A stretch of 64,000 nt of DNA from Forficula auricularia. Taxonomy: Eukaryota; Arthropoda; Insecta; Dermaptera; Forficulidae. Below are positions 12,629 to 24,215 of the stretch, in pieces. Made by a program: the position numbers and the translations under genes. The notes below the pieces were generated by a model. That model did no database searches. It was given only the letters and a program-made list of their open reading frames with translations, and was not told where the DNA came from. The number at the start of each line of letters is the position of its first letter. The first letter of the stretch is position 1. The stretch is from the NCBI GenBank assembly GCA_024734495.1, contig JALMQS010000085.1, positions 23,627,077 through 23,691,076 of the forward strand. Reading direction: 5' to 3'.

Positions 12629-14104
12629 TTAATTAATAGCCAAAGATTAGTTCAATTAAGATGGGACATAATTGATTAACATATTAAATAAAAAAAACAC
12701 TATCAAAATATGATTTAAATTAGCTAAGTTTGTCACAATTCTTTTTTTTTTTCTAAAGAAGGAAGTACAAAGTGCTGTACCATTTTGAAATCTTAACTAA
12801 ATGGGCCAATTTTTTAAATAACTTAGCATGTTAGGATACTAGATTTTTTTTAAATTAAAGATGATATAAAGTTAGCTCATCAAAATTTTTTAAAAGTTCG
12901 TCAAAAATATTTTTTTCTTCAAAAGTTTAGTACTTTTGGTTTTATTTTGAATTCTGGTCAATAGCAGGATTATTCAGGGTTGCGTAACAAAAATTAGAAT
13001 AATAAAATATTTAAATTTGTATCCACAACATCTCATTATATAGAGGAGGGTAGATTTTCATCATTTTCAAAAAATGCATATAACTCGAAAACTATGAGAC
13101 CTCTTAAATTACCCTATCCCTGTTCACGGTTTATCGTGAATGTGATACGGGACACCCTGTATGTATATGATTGTTCGCATCAAGCACAGGACAACCTCAG
13201 TGATTTCTCTTTATGACTTAATATTTAGAATTATTTATAAACATTGTGATAATTGTTGGTAGTAACCAAAGAGTTGCCAAGGAGTTTATTTATTTTCAAT
13301 TTGAAGATTTTATAAATTATCCAATTAAAAATCTAGTAGAGCTCGATTTTATCAGAAAAGTCATGATAATTTTCGTTACTTAATCCGAGTCGTAATGAAT
13401 AGTTTTATTACATGTCAAAAGGGTTCTATTCACCTCTTCGGCAATGTGGAATACAACATTTTCCCTCCACAATTCGGATTAAATACAGAGACTTTCCTGA
13501 TTTTTGCATCATTATAAATTACCCTCTTCGGTAACATATCTTCTCTAGCCTTTTGCGCTCTCATCTAAATATTCCCTGTACTTTTATTAATTCTTCTTCC
13601 ATTGTCTTCTAACAAAAACACGTAATCGACGCAAATTATACTAGGAATGTAAAAATAAATTTAACGATGACTAATTATAAAGATGTGTTTACATTATTTT
13701 ATTTAAAGCATATGACTCTTAAAGACTTACTTTACAAGAAATATAATACACAGGTTTGATATTACCTATACTTGGTATAAATAATTTTTTTTATTTCGTG
13801 ATTTTTTAAAGAAATCTTAATTCTACTTCAATACAATTTTAGATTAACTTAAATGACTTGAATATTTAGAAAATTCTATTAAAATAAAAAAAATGTATTG
13901 TAGTGCACATTATGACATAGTGTATTTAAAGGTTATGGACGGAACAAAGTCGACGCCTTAAATTATGCAAGTACAGAGAGAAGGCGAGCTGTCCTGTGCA
14001 GCTCTAAAGATCTTAGAAATAAAGTTGTATGACAAGAAAATGATAAATTGAGTGAGCTATGTAATAATAGGAAATCTTCTTTTAGTTTTTTGCTCACTTA
14101 TGCC

Positions 14105-15260
14105 TAGACACCGGATTCCTATGCAATTGCATAATTTGTTTGTCTCCACATACGCCCAGGGGATCAATTATCTATCCGAATCATGCATTTAGGATACTGT
14201 GGGTTAAATTTTATACTGCATATTTTTGCATATTTGAGTAATATTGCATAAAATTGCATAATTAAAGGATTTTTACAAATACAGATTTTTTAAAAGTAGC
14301 TTTTTCGGAGACAAAATGAAAAAAATGAAATAAAAAAGGACACTAATAATTTAAATTCGAAGAAAACTGAAATAGGCCTCAACGTCAAGAGTGTAGTATT
14401 GAACTATAAATAGGTTAGATTACAAAGGATGTAATCAAGCTACAAAACAACAACCCACTCATTTTTCTTTTTAATCAGTTGTGCTTTGACTTTACTAGAT
14501 ACAATACCTACTTCTCTACACAAAAATGCCGAAAAGTTTGCAATCTTTTTCTTCCAAAGTAAAAGTGGGGGTTTTAAGTTCCTTTAAATTTGCCCCTATT
14601 ACGTCTGTGGATGTGGAGCGTTCCTCTTCATCATTTAAATCAATTCTAAGTGACCTTAGACATAATAACCTGAAGATAATTTAGAAAAATACTTCTAGAC
14701 ATAAATTATTCACAATTACAATCAAATTTTAATTATTTTTGAGATCCTTTGTTAATTTTTTATTTATTTATTTATTTTTTAACGGCGTTTGGGAACTATA
14801 GCTCATTTTGGACAGTGAGTGTTCGTGTGTGTGTGTAAATTATTAGTGTACCATAGGGATCAGATTATAGACGGTCAAATATTTGCATTATTTTATTAGT
14901 TTATTGTTTGTAAGTCAACAAGAAAAATTATTATATTTATTATGTAGATTTTATTCAAGAGCATCTATTATCTCTATGAGTTTAAAGATTTTTTAATATA
15001 TTATAAATATAATGAGAATTTTGTACATATTTGACACTTGATCTCTATAGCTTACTTTATCACTTTATTTTTTCATAGTACTTCTTTAAATATATAGTCT
15101 TTTTGTCTTCAATTTTAATTTTTTAGTGCAAAAAAAATATTTTGCCATCTTTTACTGCTTATTTTTCTATATTTCAACGTATTCTGCACATTACTTACAT
15201 ATTTCAGGATTTTTAACTGCATATTTTGGCAGTTTTTACTGCATAAATATCCGGTCTCTA
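14105..15260 (+). mobile_element. hAT-superfamily DNA transposon relic with imperfect 8-bp target duplication
   Basis: Terminal inverted repeats TAGACACCGGATTCCTATGC and (reversed, right) TAGAGACCGGATATTTATGC. The flanking 8-mers CTTATGCC and CTTATGAG agree at six of eight positions, as expected of an old hAT insertion. The interior is AT-rich with GCAT-rich subterminal motifs and a remnant of the transposase end at 14571. Confidence 0.8.
14571..14684 (+). pseudogene. hAT transposase C-terminal (dimerisation region) remnant
   Basis: Reads VLSSFKFAPITSVDVERSSS followed by SFKSILSDLRHNNLKII-stop. The PITSVDVERSFS.FK.IL.D.R signature is the conserved end of hAT transposases. Only about 37 codons remain recognisable; the rest of the gene is lost. 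Confidence 0.8.
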
Positions 15261-16147
15261 CTTATGAGCTATGAGTGATAAGAAAATATTTGAAGGAGTC
15301 TCTCGCCCATATTCGAGACAAGATTACATGCAGTAAATTTATTATAGAGGAAATGTGGTTATTCCTAGACAAGTATTTCCCAAACTTTTTCATTTCGGGT
15401 AACCCTAGAAATATATAACTAAATTTCGGGAAACCCCACTGACCGCCACATAATATTTTAATTTATAATGTGTAATTTTCACTAAGACCCTGCTGGGAAT
15501 TTCTTCCTTAGAAGGAAACCTAACACGGATTTTTTCTCGCAAAAACTCCATGGAATTCGAATGCCTGAAATATTTAAAACAACGCACATAGACATTAGGT
15601 AGAATTGTATCTGACTATCAAAGTTAACTAAAAGTTACGAGATCACCGAATAATTCTGGTTATGAAGAAGTCATGTCTCCGGGTTACCCACGAATTCCAA
15701 ATTTTAAATTGAATTTATTATTTATTTTATCATATTATAATATTTTCACTATTTTTCTCTTATATTATTATAACCACATTTTACTCGTCTTCTGTGAGGG
15801 TCTCTGGATTCCGATATCCACGAAAAATCCAACCAAAAAGTCATAGAAAGTTCGTTCTGGTGTAAAAATATTTGTATTTTTCAATGCTGAGAATTTATAA
15901 GATTATGGGTTTTCGAATTCAAAAATTCAGAAAATATTTTGAGTTATTTTATTGAGATTTTAAGACGTTGTTATGATAAAAACAATAACAATTATGAGCT
16001 TTTCCTTTTCATTTTATTAATTAATCACTTTTTTTAAATCCCACTAATATAGTTCAATACAAATAATATTATAAGAAATTGAAATTATGACAAGATTAAT
16101 AAATTTCAAACACTATACTAAATTTAAATTATTATTTGGACAGTTCT

Positions 16148-16307
16148 AACCGAGGGGTGAACCGCGATTGGAATTATGTGTAAACGTCTTTGGAATTATT
16201 TTGGAATTCATTAGATAATGGCCCTTCATCTATTGTCTACTATTTGGAAATGAAAGGGGAACTGGAAGTAGGTGTACACGATATTAGGTCGCGGTTCACC
16301 CCCAGTT
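16148..16307. repeat. Inverted repeat AACCGAGGGGTGAACCGCGA
   Basis: The terminal 20-22 bp are inverted copies (GGGGTGAACCGCGA strongly conserved) around an unrelated 115-bp centre. Looks like a small DNA-transposon derivative. Confidence 0.65.
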
Positions 16308-17250
16308 ATAACCCTAGCTCGGTACGATAGCTCAATTGACTAGTGGACTGTTCTTAAAAATTTTTCACTTTTTTTTCTAATTTGCCATTCAAAGAGAGTA
16401 GTTTAGTGTAGTAGTTAGGCAAAATCCATTAACAAATAAACGTGAATTTTTCTGTTTTTGTGAACTTATAATAAACTTGATCCTAGTATTAATATATTCA
16501 TTTATTTATAGATACGCGTCGTATAATTTTCCTATTTAGTATAATTTGCATTCGTGCGAAAATATCATTTTGCATTTATATAATAATAATGTTTACCTTC
16601 AAAATGATTTTTTTATGTTTTTTTAGTCTAGTTTAATTTAAAAAAATACTTTGCTGAAAAAAATATTTTTTTCAAATTACCTTATTAAATTAATTAAACA
16701 ATTATAAATTGACTAGAACTAGATAGATAGAGATCGGCGACCGTGACGTTCCATTCCGTTGCAACATTGCCATCGGATTCAGACAGACAAGAGAAGAAAA
16801 CGAGGAGACGCCAACTTCAAGTTCTGGTCATTATCCCCTCTTCTTCTTCTTTCACCTGACTGAATTGTGGTCTCTTGATCTGTTTTCTTGTGCCAACCGT
16901 GTAAGTGGCAAGTCGTCAACTCAAAGTTCTTCATGTTCGTATCTTTTTTTTCCATCACCTGCCGTCTGTATTTGGTATCAACTCTTGAGAAAACAAATCG
17001 TTTCTGGAAGATTTGCTCGGGTTGAACCACCTAGGTTGAAATTAGAAATATGATTATTTTTTATTTTTAACTTTTAAAATAAATCTACATATTTACAGAA
17101 TAATCTCCACAATCTGGTAGTATAAAGAAGTAGGAATACTAGATTTTTAACAACATTAAAATGTACAAGTTTTTTTTAATTAAAATTGGCGTGGTCATAT
17201 TAAGCCCAAAGATGGATGGACTTAATCCCAAAAGGATTTTTCTACTATTT

Positions 17251-17382
17251 CATATTGACTTAAATCCAATCCTATGCTGGCGTGCCTTTCAAGTGAGGAC
17301 TGTCTTCTTTTATGCCTTGATGGGACGAGAGTCCATAAAAACAGTATTAACAACCTGGTGACCCCGACGTGATTTATTACCG
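17251..17382 (+). mobile_element. Ty3/gypsy LTR end with tRNA-Trp primer binding site (copy A)
   Basis: A putative LTR 3' end is followed by TGGTGACCCCGACGTGATTT (from 17356), an exact complement of the 3' end of eukaryotic tRNA-Trp including CCA. tRNA-Trp priming is the hallmark of the CsRn1 clade of Ty3/gypsy elements. No coding region survives here. Nearly identical to copy B at 17449-17587. Confidence 0.75.
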
Positions 17383-17448
17383 TTGAGGATATTAAAAGTT
17401 GTTTCTTCTCCAATAATTATATTTAATTATTAATGTGTTCGCTCATTT

Positions 17449-17587
17449 CATATTGACATAAATCCAATCCTATGCTGGCGTGCTTACGGCCTTTCAAGTG
17501 AGGACTGTCTTCTTTTATGCCTTGATGGGACGAGAGTCCATAAAAACAGTATTAACAAACTGGTGACCCCGACGTGATTTATTACCG
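17449..17587 (+). mobile_element. Ty3/gypsy LTR end with tRNA-Trp primer binding site (copy B)
   Basis: Direct repeat of copy A, about 200 bp downstream, with the same primer binding site at 17561. It has a seven-base insertion (TTACGGC region) relative to A. Two LTR-plus-PBS ends in direct orientation without an internal region look like a tandem duplication of a partial element, not a complete provirus-like unit. Confidence 0.7.
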
Positions 17588-17689
17588 ATTTATACCCTAT
17601 TCCTGATGTTTTAACCAATAGAATAATGCTTTCACTAATATGGTCGATTTTATTTTAGTAATGAGAATGAGTAATCATAGAATATGTGA

Positions 17690-17855
17690 ACCAAAGAATT
17701 TAGGGTCAAATCTAAGATTTTAGTGTCATATATGTTGATATTGCTTGTCAGTGAGAGTATCCCCCTCTCAGGAGTCGAACCCCAGGGTTAGTTTGCTTTC
17801 CGGACAGCTAGCATGAACTTGAGACAAATTCACCTCTGACATGCAATATATAAGA
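17690..17855 (-). repeat. Palindromic tRNA-like repeat, copy 1
   Basis: Inverted ends ATATTGC(A)TGTCAG..AG / CTCTGACATGCAATAT enclose a minus-strand B-box-like GGGGTTCGACTCC. Copies at 18055 and 41872. Confidence 0.6.
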
Positions 17856-18054
17856 AAAGCCAAAAATTTTCACTCCATTCGACTCGAACAGAAAAGTAAA
17901 AAAATTATACTAAACTGAAAAAATATTCAGTGTCGGACCATCCCTTTGGATAATAAATAAAAAGTTTTGAGTGTCTTTATTTGTAAAAAAAGATGGAATT
18001 TTTTTCTCAAAATCAACCCGCGGTATATAATCAAAATATTAACGAAATAATTTA

Positions 18055-18165
18055 GGGTCAATTCTAAGATTTTAGTAGATATACATATGTTTATATTGCA
18101 TGTCAGAGGATTTCGCCCCCAGGAGTCGAACCCAAGCTCCCCGAAGCTCGAATTTCTATATATTA
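18055..18165 (-). repeat. Palindromic tRNA-like repeat, copy 2 (3' truncated)
   Basis: Shares AATTTAGGGTCAATTCTAAG and ATTGCATGTCAGAG with copy 1, and minus-strand TTGGGTTCGACTCCTGGGGG. Confidence 0.6.
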
Positions 18166-18639
18166 TTCCCCAACCTAATAGTATATAATAATTACGAGAT
18201 ATAAAACGAGTGACTCACTGTATAAACTCATCCTAAGAGATACCGGATTACTTGATGTTCCTTATAGGTGTAATTATTTTATCCCTCTAAGCAAGATTAC
18301 GTATATACATTTCTATAGTAAAAAACTTGTAGTAGGTACCAAACACAACTTTATGAATGCTAAAGGCAATCTCTTTTAGGATTAATATGATAAATTTCCA
18401 GAAGATTGATTACAAATATTTTTAGATTGTAGTAATATTTGAAGTGAATTTAAATTTCTGGGCGACCATGCGATCTGTGATAGAGTAATTTTTTATATGT
18501 AAAAAGTTAAGAGCTTGATAAAATCTCAAACATACGATTCAATTAATTTTGTGCTTAAAAGTTTCTACATCTTTTTAAATACAAATTTTAAATACAATTT
18601 TAATTAATCTATTTTTTGTTATTTATACTATATTTACTA

Positions 18640-18870
18640 ACTTATTCTTCCTCTTCTTCAAGTGCCATACTCGATTACTATGGAGAGTATCCTCTCCATT
18701 GTAATTTTCCTTGGGGAATTTTTTACAGGGGTGGTTTCCCATTGCCTTCTCCTGAAGGAATCAGATTACCATATAGTCGGTCAGATATTTGCAGCTCGTC
18801 GGGATTGGTCCCGCGCTAGCTTGATTAGAAGGCATGCACTTTAACCACTCGGCCAACCTGACGCCCACTA
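18640..18870 (-). repeat. tRNA-derived SINE
   Basis: Minus-strand head GTCAGGTTGGCCGAGTGGTT (A-box region of Leu/Ser-type tRNA) and GGGACCAATCCCGACGAGC (weak B-box), followed by a body with GGCAATGGGAAACCACCCCT and a CTT/GAAGAAG tail. Class I tRNA head plus body plus simple tail is SINE architecture. Confidence 0.75.
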
Positions 18871-18903
18871 TTTTATTAATATGAATATATATTTAGTAAT
18901 ATA

Positions 18904-20205
18904 TACGAGGTCTGTTCAAAAGAAAAGGTGAAGTTTGAATTTTTTTTGAAAAGTATTTATTTATTCATCAATATCTATTTTGTCCCCTTCAAAGTAATCC
19001 CCCTCAGATATAATGCACTTATGCCAGCGCTTCTTCCAATCCTCGAAGCACTTCTGAAATGCGCTTTTCGGTATGGCCATCAGATCGTTCTTCGATTCTG
19101 ACTTTATCCCATCAATTGTGGCAAAACGCTTTCTTTTCAACGGTCTCTTCAGTTTTGGGAATAGGAAAAAGTCGCAAGGAGCCAAATCTGGTGAATAAGG
19201 TGGTTGAGGCATGATCAGGGTGTTGTTTTTGGCCAAAAAATCACGAACAAGCATTGATGTGTGAGCTGATGCATTATCGTGATGCAGAATCCATGATTTT
19301 TTTCCACAATTCCGATCGTTTGAGCCGTATTGCTTCACGCAAACGTTGCATAACTTCCTTGTAGTATTCCTTATTAACCGTACGACCTGTTGGCAATAAC
19401 TCATGATGCACCACGCCATTGTAATCGAAGAAAACAGTGAGCAAAACCTTCACATTTGATCGAACTTGGCGTGCTTTTTTCGGTCTTGGCTCATCTGGCC
19501 GCTTCCATTGGGATGATTGGACCTTGGTTTCGACGTCATAACCATATACCCACGTTTCGTCACCAGTTATAACCCTTTTGAGCAAACCTGGATCGTCGTT
19601 GACGTCATTCAACAACTCCTGAGCGATACTAATGGGACGTTTTGCTTTTGCTCAAAATTTAGCAATTTTGGAACAAACTTCGCTGCCACACGTTTCATGC
19701 CCAAAACATTCGAGAAAATTACATGGCATGAGCCGATTGATATGCCAACATCCTCTGCAACTTCCCTAATAGTGATTCGACGATTTTCCAAAACAATTTT
19801 TTTCACTGTTTCAATGTTTCCTTCACTTGTTGACGTGGTTGCAACTCCAGGACGCTCATCGTCATCAACATCTTCTCGGCCTTCTGTAAAGCGCTTGTAC
19901 CACTTATAAACAATTTTTTGAGACAAAGTGGACTCGCCGAATGCCACAGTCAACATTTCAAGTGCCTTGGAGCACTTTATTCCATTTTTAACACAAAATT
20001 TAATACATATTCTTTGAATTCTTTCAAAAGTCAAAAATTGAAGACACACACAAATGTGACTAACCTTTTCAGTTATCAACAAGAAACTACTAATCCAAAT
20101 GGGCTGATAATGCCAACATATGACTAACACATGTGTACCAACATAACAAAAATTTCGATAATCGAATCTACACAGATTCACCTTTTCTTTTGAACATACC
20201 TCGTA
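18904..20205 (-). mobile_element. Mariner element (DD34D) with frameshifted transposase
   Basis: About 1.3 kb, flanked by TA and bounded by roughly 28-bp terminal inverted repeats (CGAGGTCTGTTCAAAAGAAA at left; the same with one change, reversed, at right). The interior encodes a Tc1/mariner transposase on the minus strand. Intact termini with a broken gene make it a recent but non-autonomous copy. Confidence 0.92.
18958..20181 (-). pseudogene. Mariner transposase, disrupted by two frameshifts
   Basis: Three minus-strand frames together give a whole mariner transposase. The first (about 20080-19609) has the helix-turn-helix region with YKWYKRFTEGREDVDDDERP. The second (19615-19274) has the first catalytic Asp in TGDETWVYGYD. 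The third (19400-18961) has HHDNASAHTS and YSPDLAPCDFFLF and ends in FEGDKIDIDE-stop. Thirty-four residues separate the second and third Asp, so this is DD34D mariner with the catalytic triad still present. Frameshifts lie near 19610 and 19290. The N-terminal part of the first frame (from 20181) is leader read-through. Confidence 0.88.
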
Positions 20206-20995
20206 TGTATTTATTTATTTGGTTGTTTAATATTCTATTTATTTATTATTATTAATTTAATTTATTGTTGAATGATATTGATACTTACTTTGCTTATCAT
20301 ATACGATATACCTTTTACACCTATTTAATCATTGGGACGGTCAACTACCTTGACATGTTCAAAGCACTGATTCCCAAAAGATTACATTAGTTAAGCAAAC
20401 ATTTGGCTTAGTATGTTTTGAAGCAGATGTCTCCCTTCAGCTACCATTTGATGTTGGCATATTTATAGCCTCCAAGGGTTCTTCAAAAATTAAAATCTAT
20501 ATATATAAAATTTTCAAAATAAAAAATCAAGAAAAATGGAATTTAGTATAAAAGGGTCATTATTTATTTTGGGGGCCAAAATGGAGGTGTGGTGTTCAAA
20601 AAATAAAACTATCAAATGAGACCTAGACCCTTTGATCGGTTTGAAAGGAATTTTACATATGCGCCATATATATACGCCTTTACGGAAATGACTATGTAAA
20701 AGGGGTAAAAAAATAATTAAAATGATAAAATGTTTAAAAAAATAATAATAGAAAGCTATTTACTTACCCTAGAGAAGTTCTATATTTAAAAGGAGATTTG
20801 ATTAATTTGCTAATGGGCCCAAAATTAAGAGGGGGGGGGGGGTTCTTTTGTAAATGATTATAAATTATTTTATTAAATATAAGAAAGGGGGCAGGTGTAT
20901 GGTAAAGTCATGTGGATGGCCACATCAGTTTACTATATTTTCATTGGATACCAAAAAGTATATAATTAATGATAACTAATATTTAAATTTATTAG

Positions 20996-22010
20996 GCTCT
21001 TAGTCCAGTCAAATTGTGTTTTTATCAGGAAAGTTTTGGGGTAGTTCTAATTTTATATATGTTTTTTAGGGGGCTGAATCCAAATCTGAGGTCTCCCACT
21101 AAAATTTCGATTTATTATTATTAGATTTATAGATATCCAACATTTTCCATGACAGGAAATGTACTATTTTTTCAAAAAATCGCAATTTTTCCTTCACAAA
21201 ATGAAAACGACTCATCCTAGAAACTTGTTTCCTGTATCATTCCCTAGAAAGTTTTATTGACTTGAACGTTTACTTGGACAACTTTTTTTGATAAAACTCT
21301 TAGATTTATAGATATCCAGAATTTTCGATGACACTTCTGAGGACACGGATCATATCCTGTCATGGAAAATGCTGGATATCTATAAATCTAAGTTTTAACG
21401 AAAAAGTGGTACAAATAAACGTTCAATTTAACAAAATTTCCTAGAGAATGAGATAGGAATCAAGTTTCTAGAATGAGTGGTTTTCATTTTATGAAGGAAA
21501 AATTGCGGTTTTTCAAAACTTCAACCTCTTCGTGCGGCACCATTTATCCAATTAAGATGAAACTTTGTTTGAATTGTAGAAAATTTAATCTAGTTTAAAA
21601 ATGTATGGTGTTCATTGTCGAAAAAGTGCTTCTTCATGGTCAAAATGGGAAAATATAGAAAAAAGTGCGAGTTTTTGGGTGATCCTGGGCGCCTGACGAA
21701 GTCGAAAACTTGGATTTTGCTCTTGAGTCTGAACGGTTGGTTGGAAAAAAACCTAAATAATGAAATTTGTAGGACATTTTATGAACTTTCATTTCGAAAA
21801 TAAAAAGTATTTACAAAAAGTTGATAGTTTCCGATTTATAAGCAAAAAACCGCCAAAAAATTGAAATTTTCAGCTTTTTTGCATTTTCTACAATGTTTCG
21901 TCATGAAATTTTGGTATGAGACCTCAGATTTGGATTCAGCGCCCCAAAGAACTACCCCAAAACTTACCTCATAGGGGCCCATTTGAGCACAATTTGACTG
22001 GACTATCTGT
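20996..22010. repeat. Large composite inverted repeat (about 1 kb)
   Basis: The outer arms share AGTCCAGTCAAATTGTG, TTTTGGGGTAGTTCT and TGAATCCAAATCTGAGGTCT in inverted order. An inner palindrome (21297-21395) is built on TAGATTTATAGATATCCA. Internal blocks such as TTCCTAGAGAATGA and AAAATTGCGATTTTT are also inverted. No protein motif seen; the ORFs here are short and unsupported. Confidence 0.7.
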
Positions 22011-23587
22011 GTACTTTTCAACCCCGGCACTCTTTCTTATTTTATTAAAATTAACAATTATAACAAATAAAGAATCGGGATTTAAGAAACGGACCATTAA
22101 ATAAATTAAATATAAAGATATTGATAAGAAAGAATGAAAGAAAGAAAAGTTCTGAATTGTAGATGTGTGATCATTTATTTGAGGATTCGTATATCACAAA
22201 CAGCCGGCCGATATGTTGCAACAAAGAATCACTTGATGGCCACTACTTATTATTATTATTAGTATTATTAATATTTATATTTTTATTATTAATTATTAAC
22301 GTCTCATTTGTTTTTTGTTTTTCAATTTCCGGCCTGTGATAGAATCGGGTCTTAATTTTTCCGGACCGACCACAGACCATTAGTAGTATTTTTTTTATTT
22401 TGACAGAAAATAGTTACCTTTTAAGAATAAATAGAATTAGAGTTATAGAAGTAGTTAGTAGTTATAGGAATAAAATTATATACATATATTAATAAATATT
22501 AATATATATGTATATAATATAATGTGTTATTTATATGCTTATCGACTGTCTAAAAAGTCGTTTTAGCTACTAAAAACATATCAGATTTTTTTTTACAATA
22601 TTTTCTTTTTCATTATCGCACAAGCTGGTCCAAAACAACAAGATTTACAATATATATTATTTTTGTTTAGTTTTTGCCACGCTAGTTTCTCTAACACAAT
22701 ATCCCTGTTATGTAGAAAATATAGATTGTCTTTACAAAAAGAAGCTTTTTTTTATTATTATTATATTGTCGAAGAAATGTTGAACAGGTAGATGGTTTTT
22801 TGTTTTAATGTATTTTCTAAAATTTAAGAGAAAATGTTTAATCACTTTAGTAGTGTTTAAAATAAATCAAATATTTTTAAATTAAACTTTAACAGGCAAA
22901 TAAAGAGAGGCAGAATGGGGCCTGGTCCAGATTTATTTGAAATAAGTCTTTTAAATAATGGGATTTCAAAAAAAAAAAAAAAAAAAAAATCGAAATCTAA
23001 AAAACTTATATTTTTACGTTAATTCATAAAAGATTTAAATTAGATTTATGTATTGGGGATCCCAAGTCAATCTTAAAGTATGTAAGACCTAGGAAGCTTA
23101 AATTATCTATAGTGTTTCTTAAAAGGGCTGGTGATTCTATTATGAAACTATTATTGATGGTCCAAAAATGGGGGTGATTTTTTCAAAAAATAAAATATAA
23201 ATCTCGTAGCTTAGATCTAGGGAAGGTCTATCAGGAAGATTGTAGTTAGAAAACCCAAAAGAAAGCAGGAATTCTTGGAGAAATGTTTTCAATTAGGGTT
23301 ATTTTCTTTTAATTTGTCAATTTTTCTTTCCCAATAAAAATACTAGGGAGGATCAATTCTTGGTCTCAAATACTCTCTTTAATGAATAACACATAGAAAA
23401 AATTGTATTGTTTGTTTTGTGTAAAAATAAATACCTACACATCTTATAAAAAAAAGACTGGAAACGTTTATTTAATGTCCAAACGTTTTGGAAGATATTC
23501 TCCTTTTATCAATGGAAATTATAAATTTTGGACTTCAAACAAACATTTTCAGTTTTTGTTTGTTTTGTTTTTTATATATATACTAGC

Positions 23588-24215
23588 TATCGCCCGTCGC
23601 TTCGCTGCGGGCAACACCTAGCCCCTGGCGGGGAGCGTCTCGTTCCGGACCTTTGGTGGCCCTCTTGCTGGCCAAAGACCCCCACCCCTTGACCCACACC
23701 CCATCCATCTCACCAACCCCCTTCGAGCACCACTACTGCCCCTAGACACCCCCCTCAACTCCACCGACCTTCTCCACCGCCCTGGACCCACGCCTCTCCA
23801 CCCCAACGACCCTCTCTCCAACCCTCCCGGGACCCCTACCCCCTGAACCACTCCCTCTGGACCCCCTCACCCTGGACCCACTCCCCCTGGTCTACAGATT
23901 ATGTATACAAAATTGAATTGAATTTTTATATAATTTCATCATTAAAAAAAAAAAAGAATATGAGTGAACAAAAACAGTCGTCAGGAAAGAATTTGAGTAA
24001 ACAAAAACATGGCAACAGAATCAGTCAATCACAGATCTTTAATTAATTTAACCCCATTTTACCCCCTTAAAGGTGGGTTTTCGTAAAATTCCTTCTTAGC
24101 TGACATCTAAGCCGTATAAAGTACCTCTATTACAAATTTCAAGTCTGTAGGTCTAGTAGTTTTGGAGATATCGTGTTGAGAGAGTGAGTGGTATTTCGCT
24201 TTTATATATATAGAT
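23588..24215. repeat. Repeat starting CTAGCTATCGCCCGTCGCTT with a C-rich low-complexity core
   Basis: Begins ACTAGCTATCGCCCGTCGCT after an AT run and ends TTCGCTTTTATATATATAGA. The core 23640-23890 is almost pure CCAC/CCCT-type sequence, in sharp contrast to the AT-rich surroundings. The end region contains ATTTCAAGTCTGTAGGTCTA. Superfamily not assigned. A 77-codon ORF in the C-rich part is a composition artefact. Confidence 0.6.

Larger units (their letters stand above)
15261..18900. other. Mixed repeat DNA between hAT relic and mariner
   Basis: 15368-15440 resembles a hAT terminus (TTTCCCAAACTTTTTCATTT). 16736-17030 is a GC-richer island with CCGT|GTAAGTGG, a donor-like site on the plus strand at 16902. 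Otherwise AT-rich. Confidence 0.5.
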
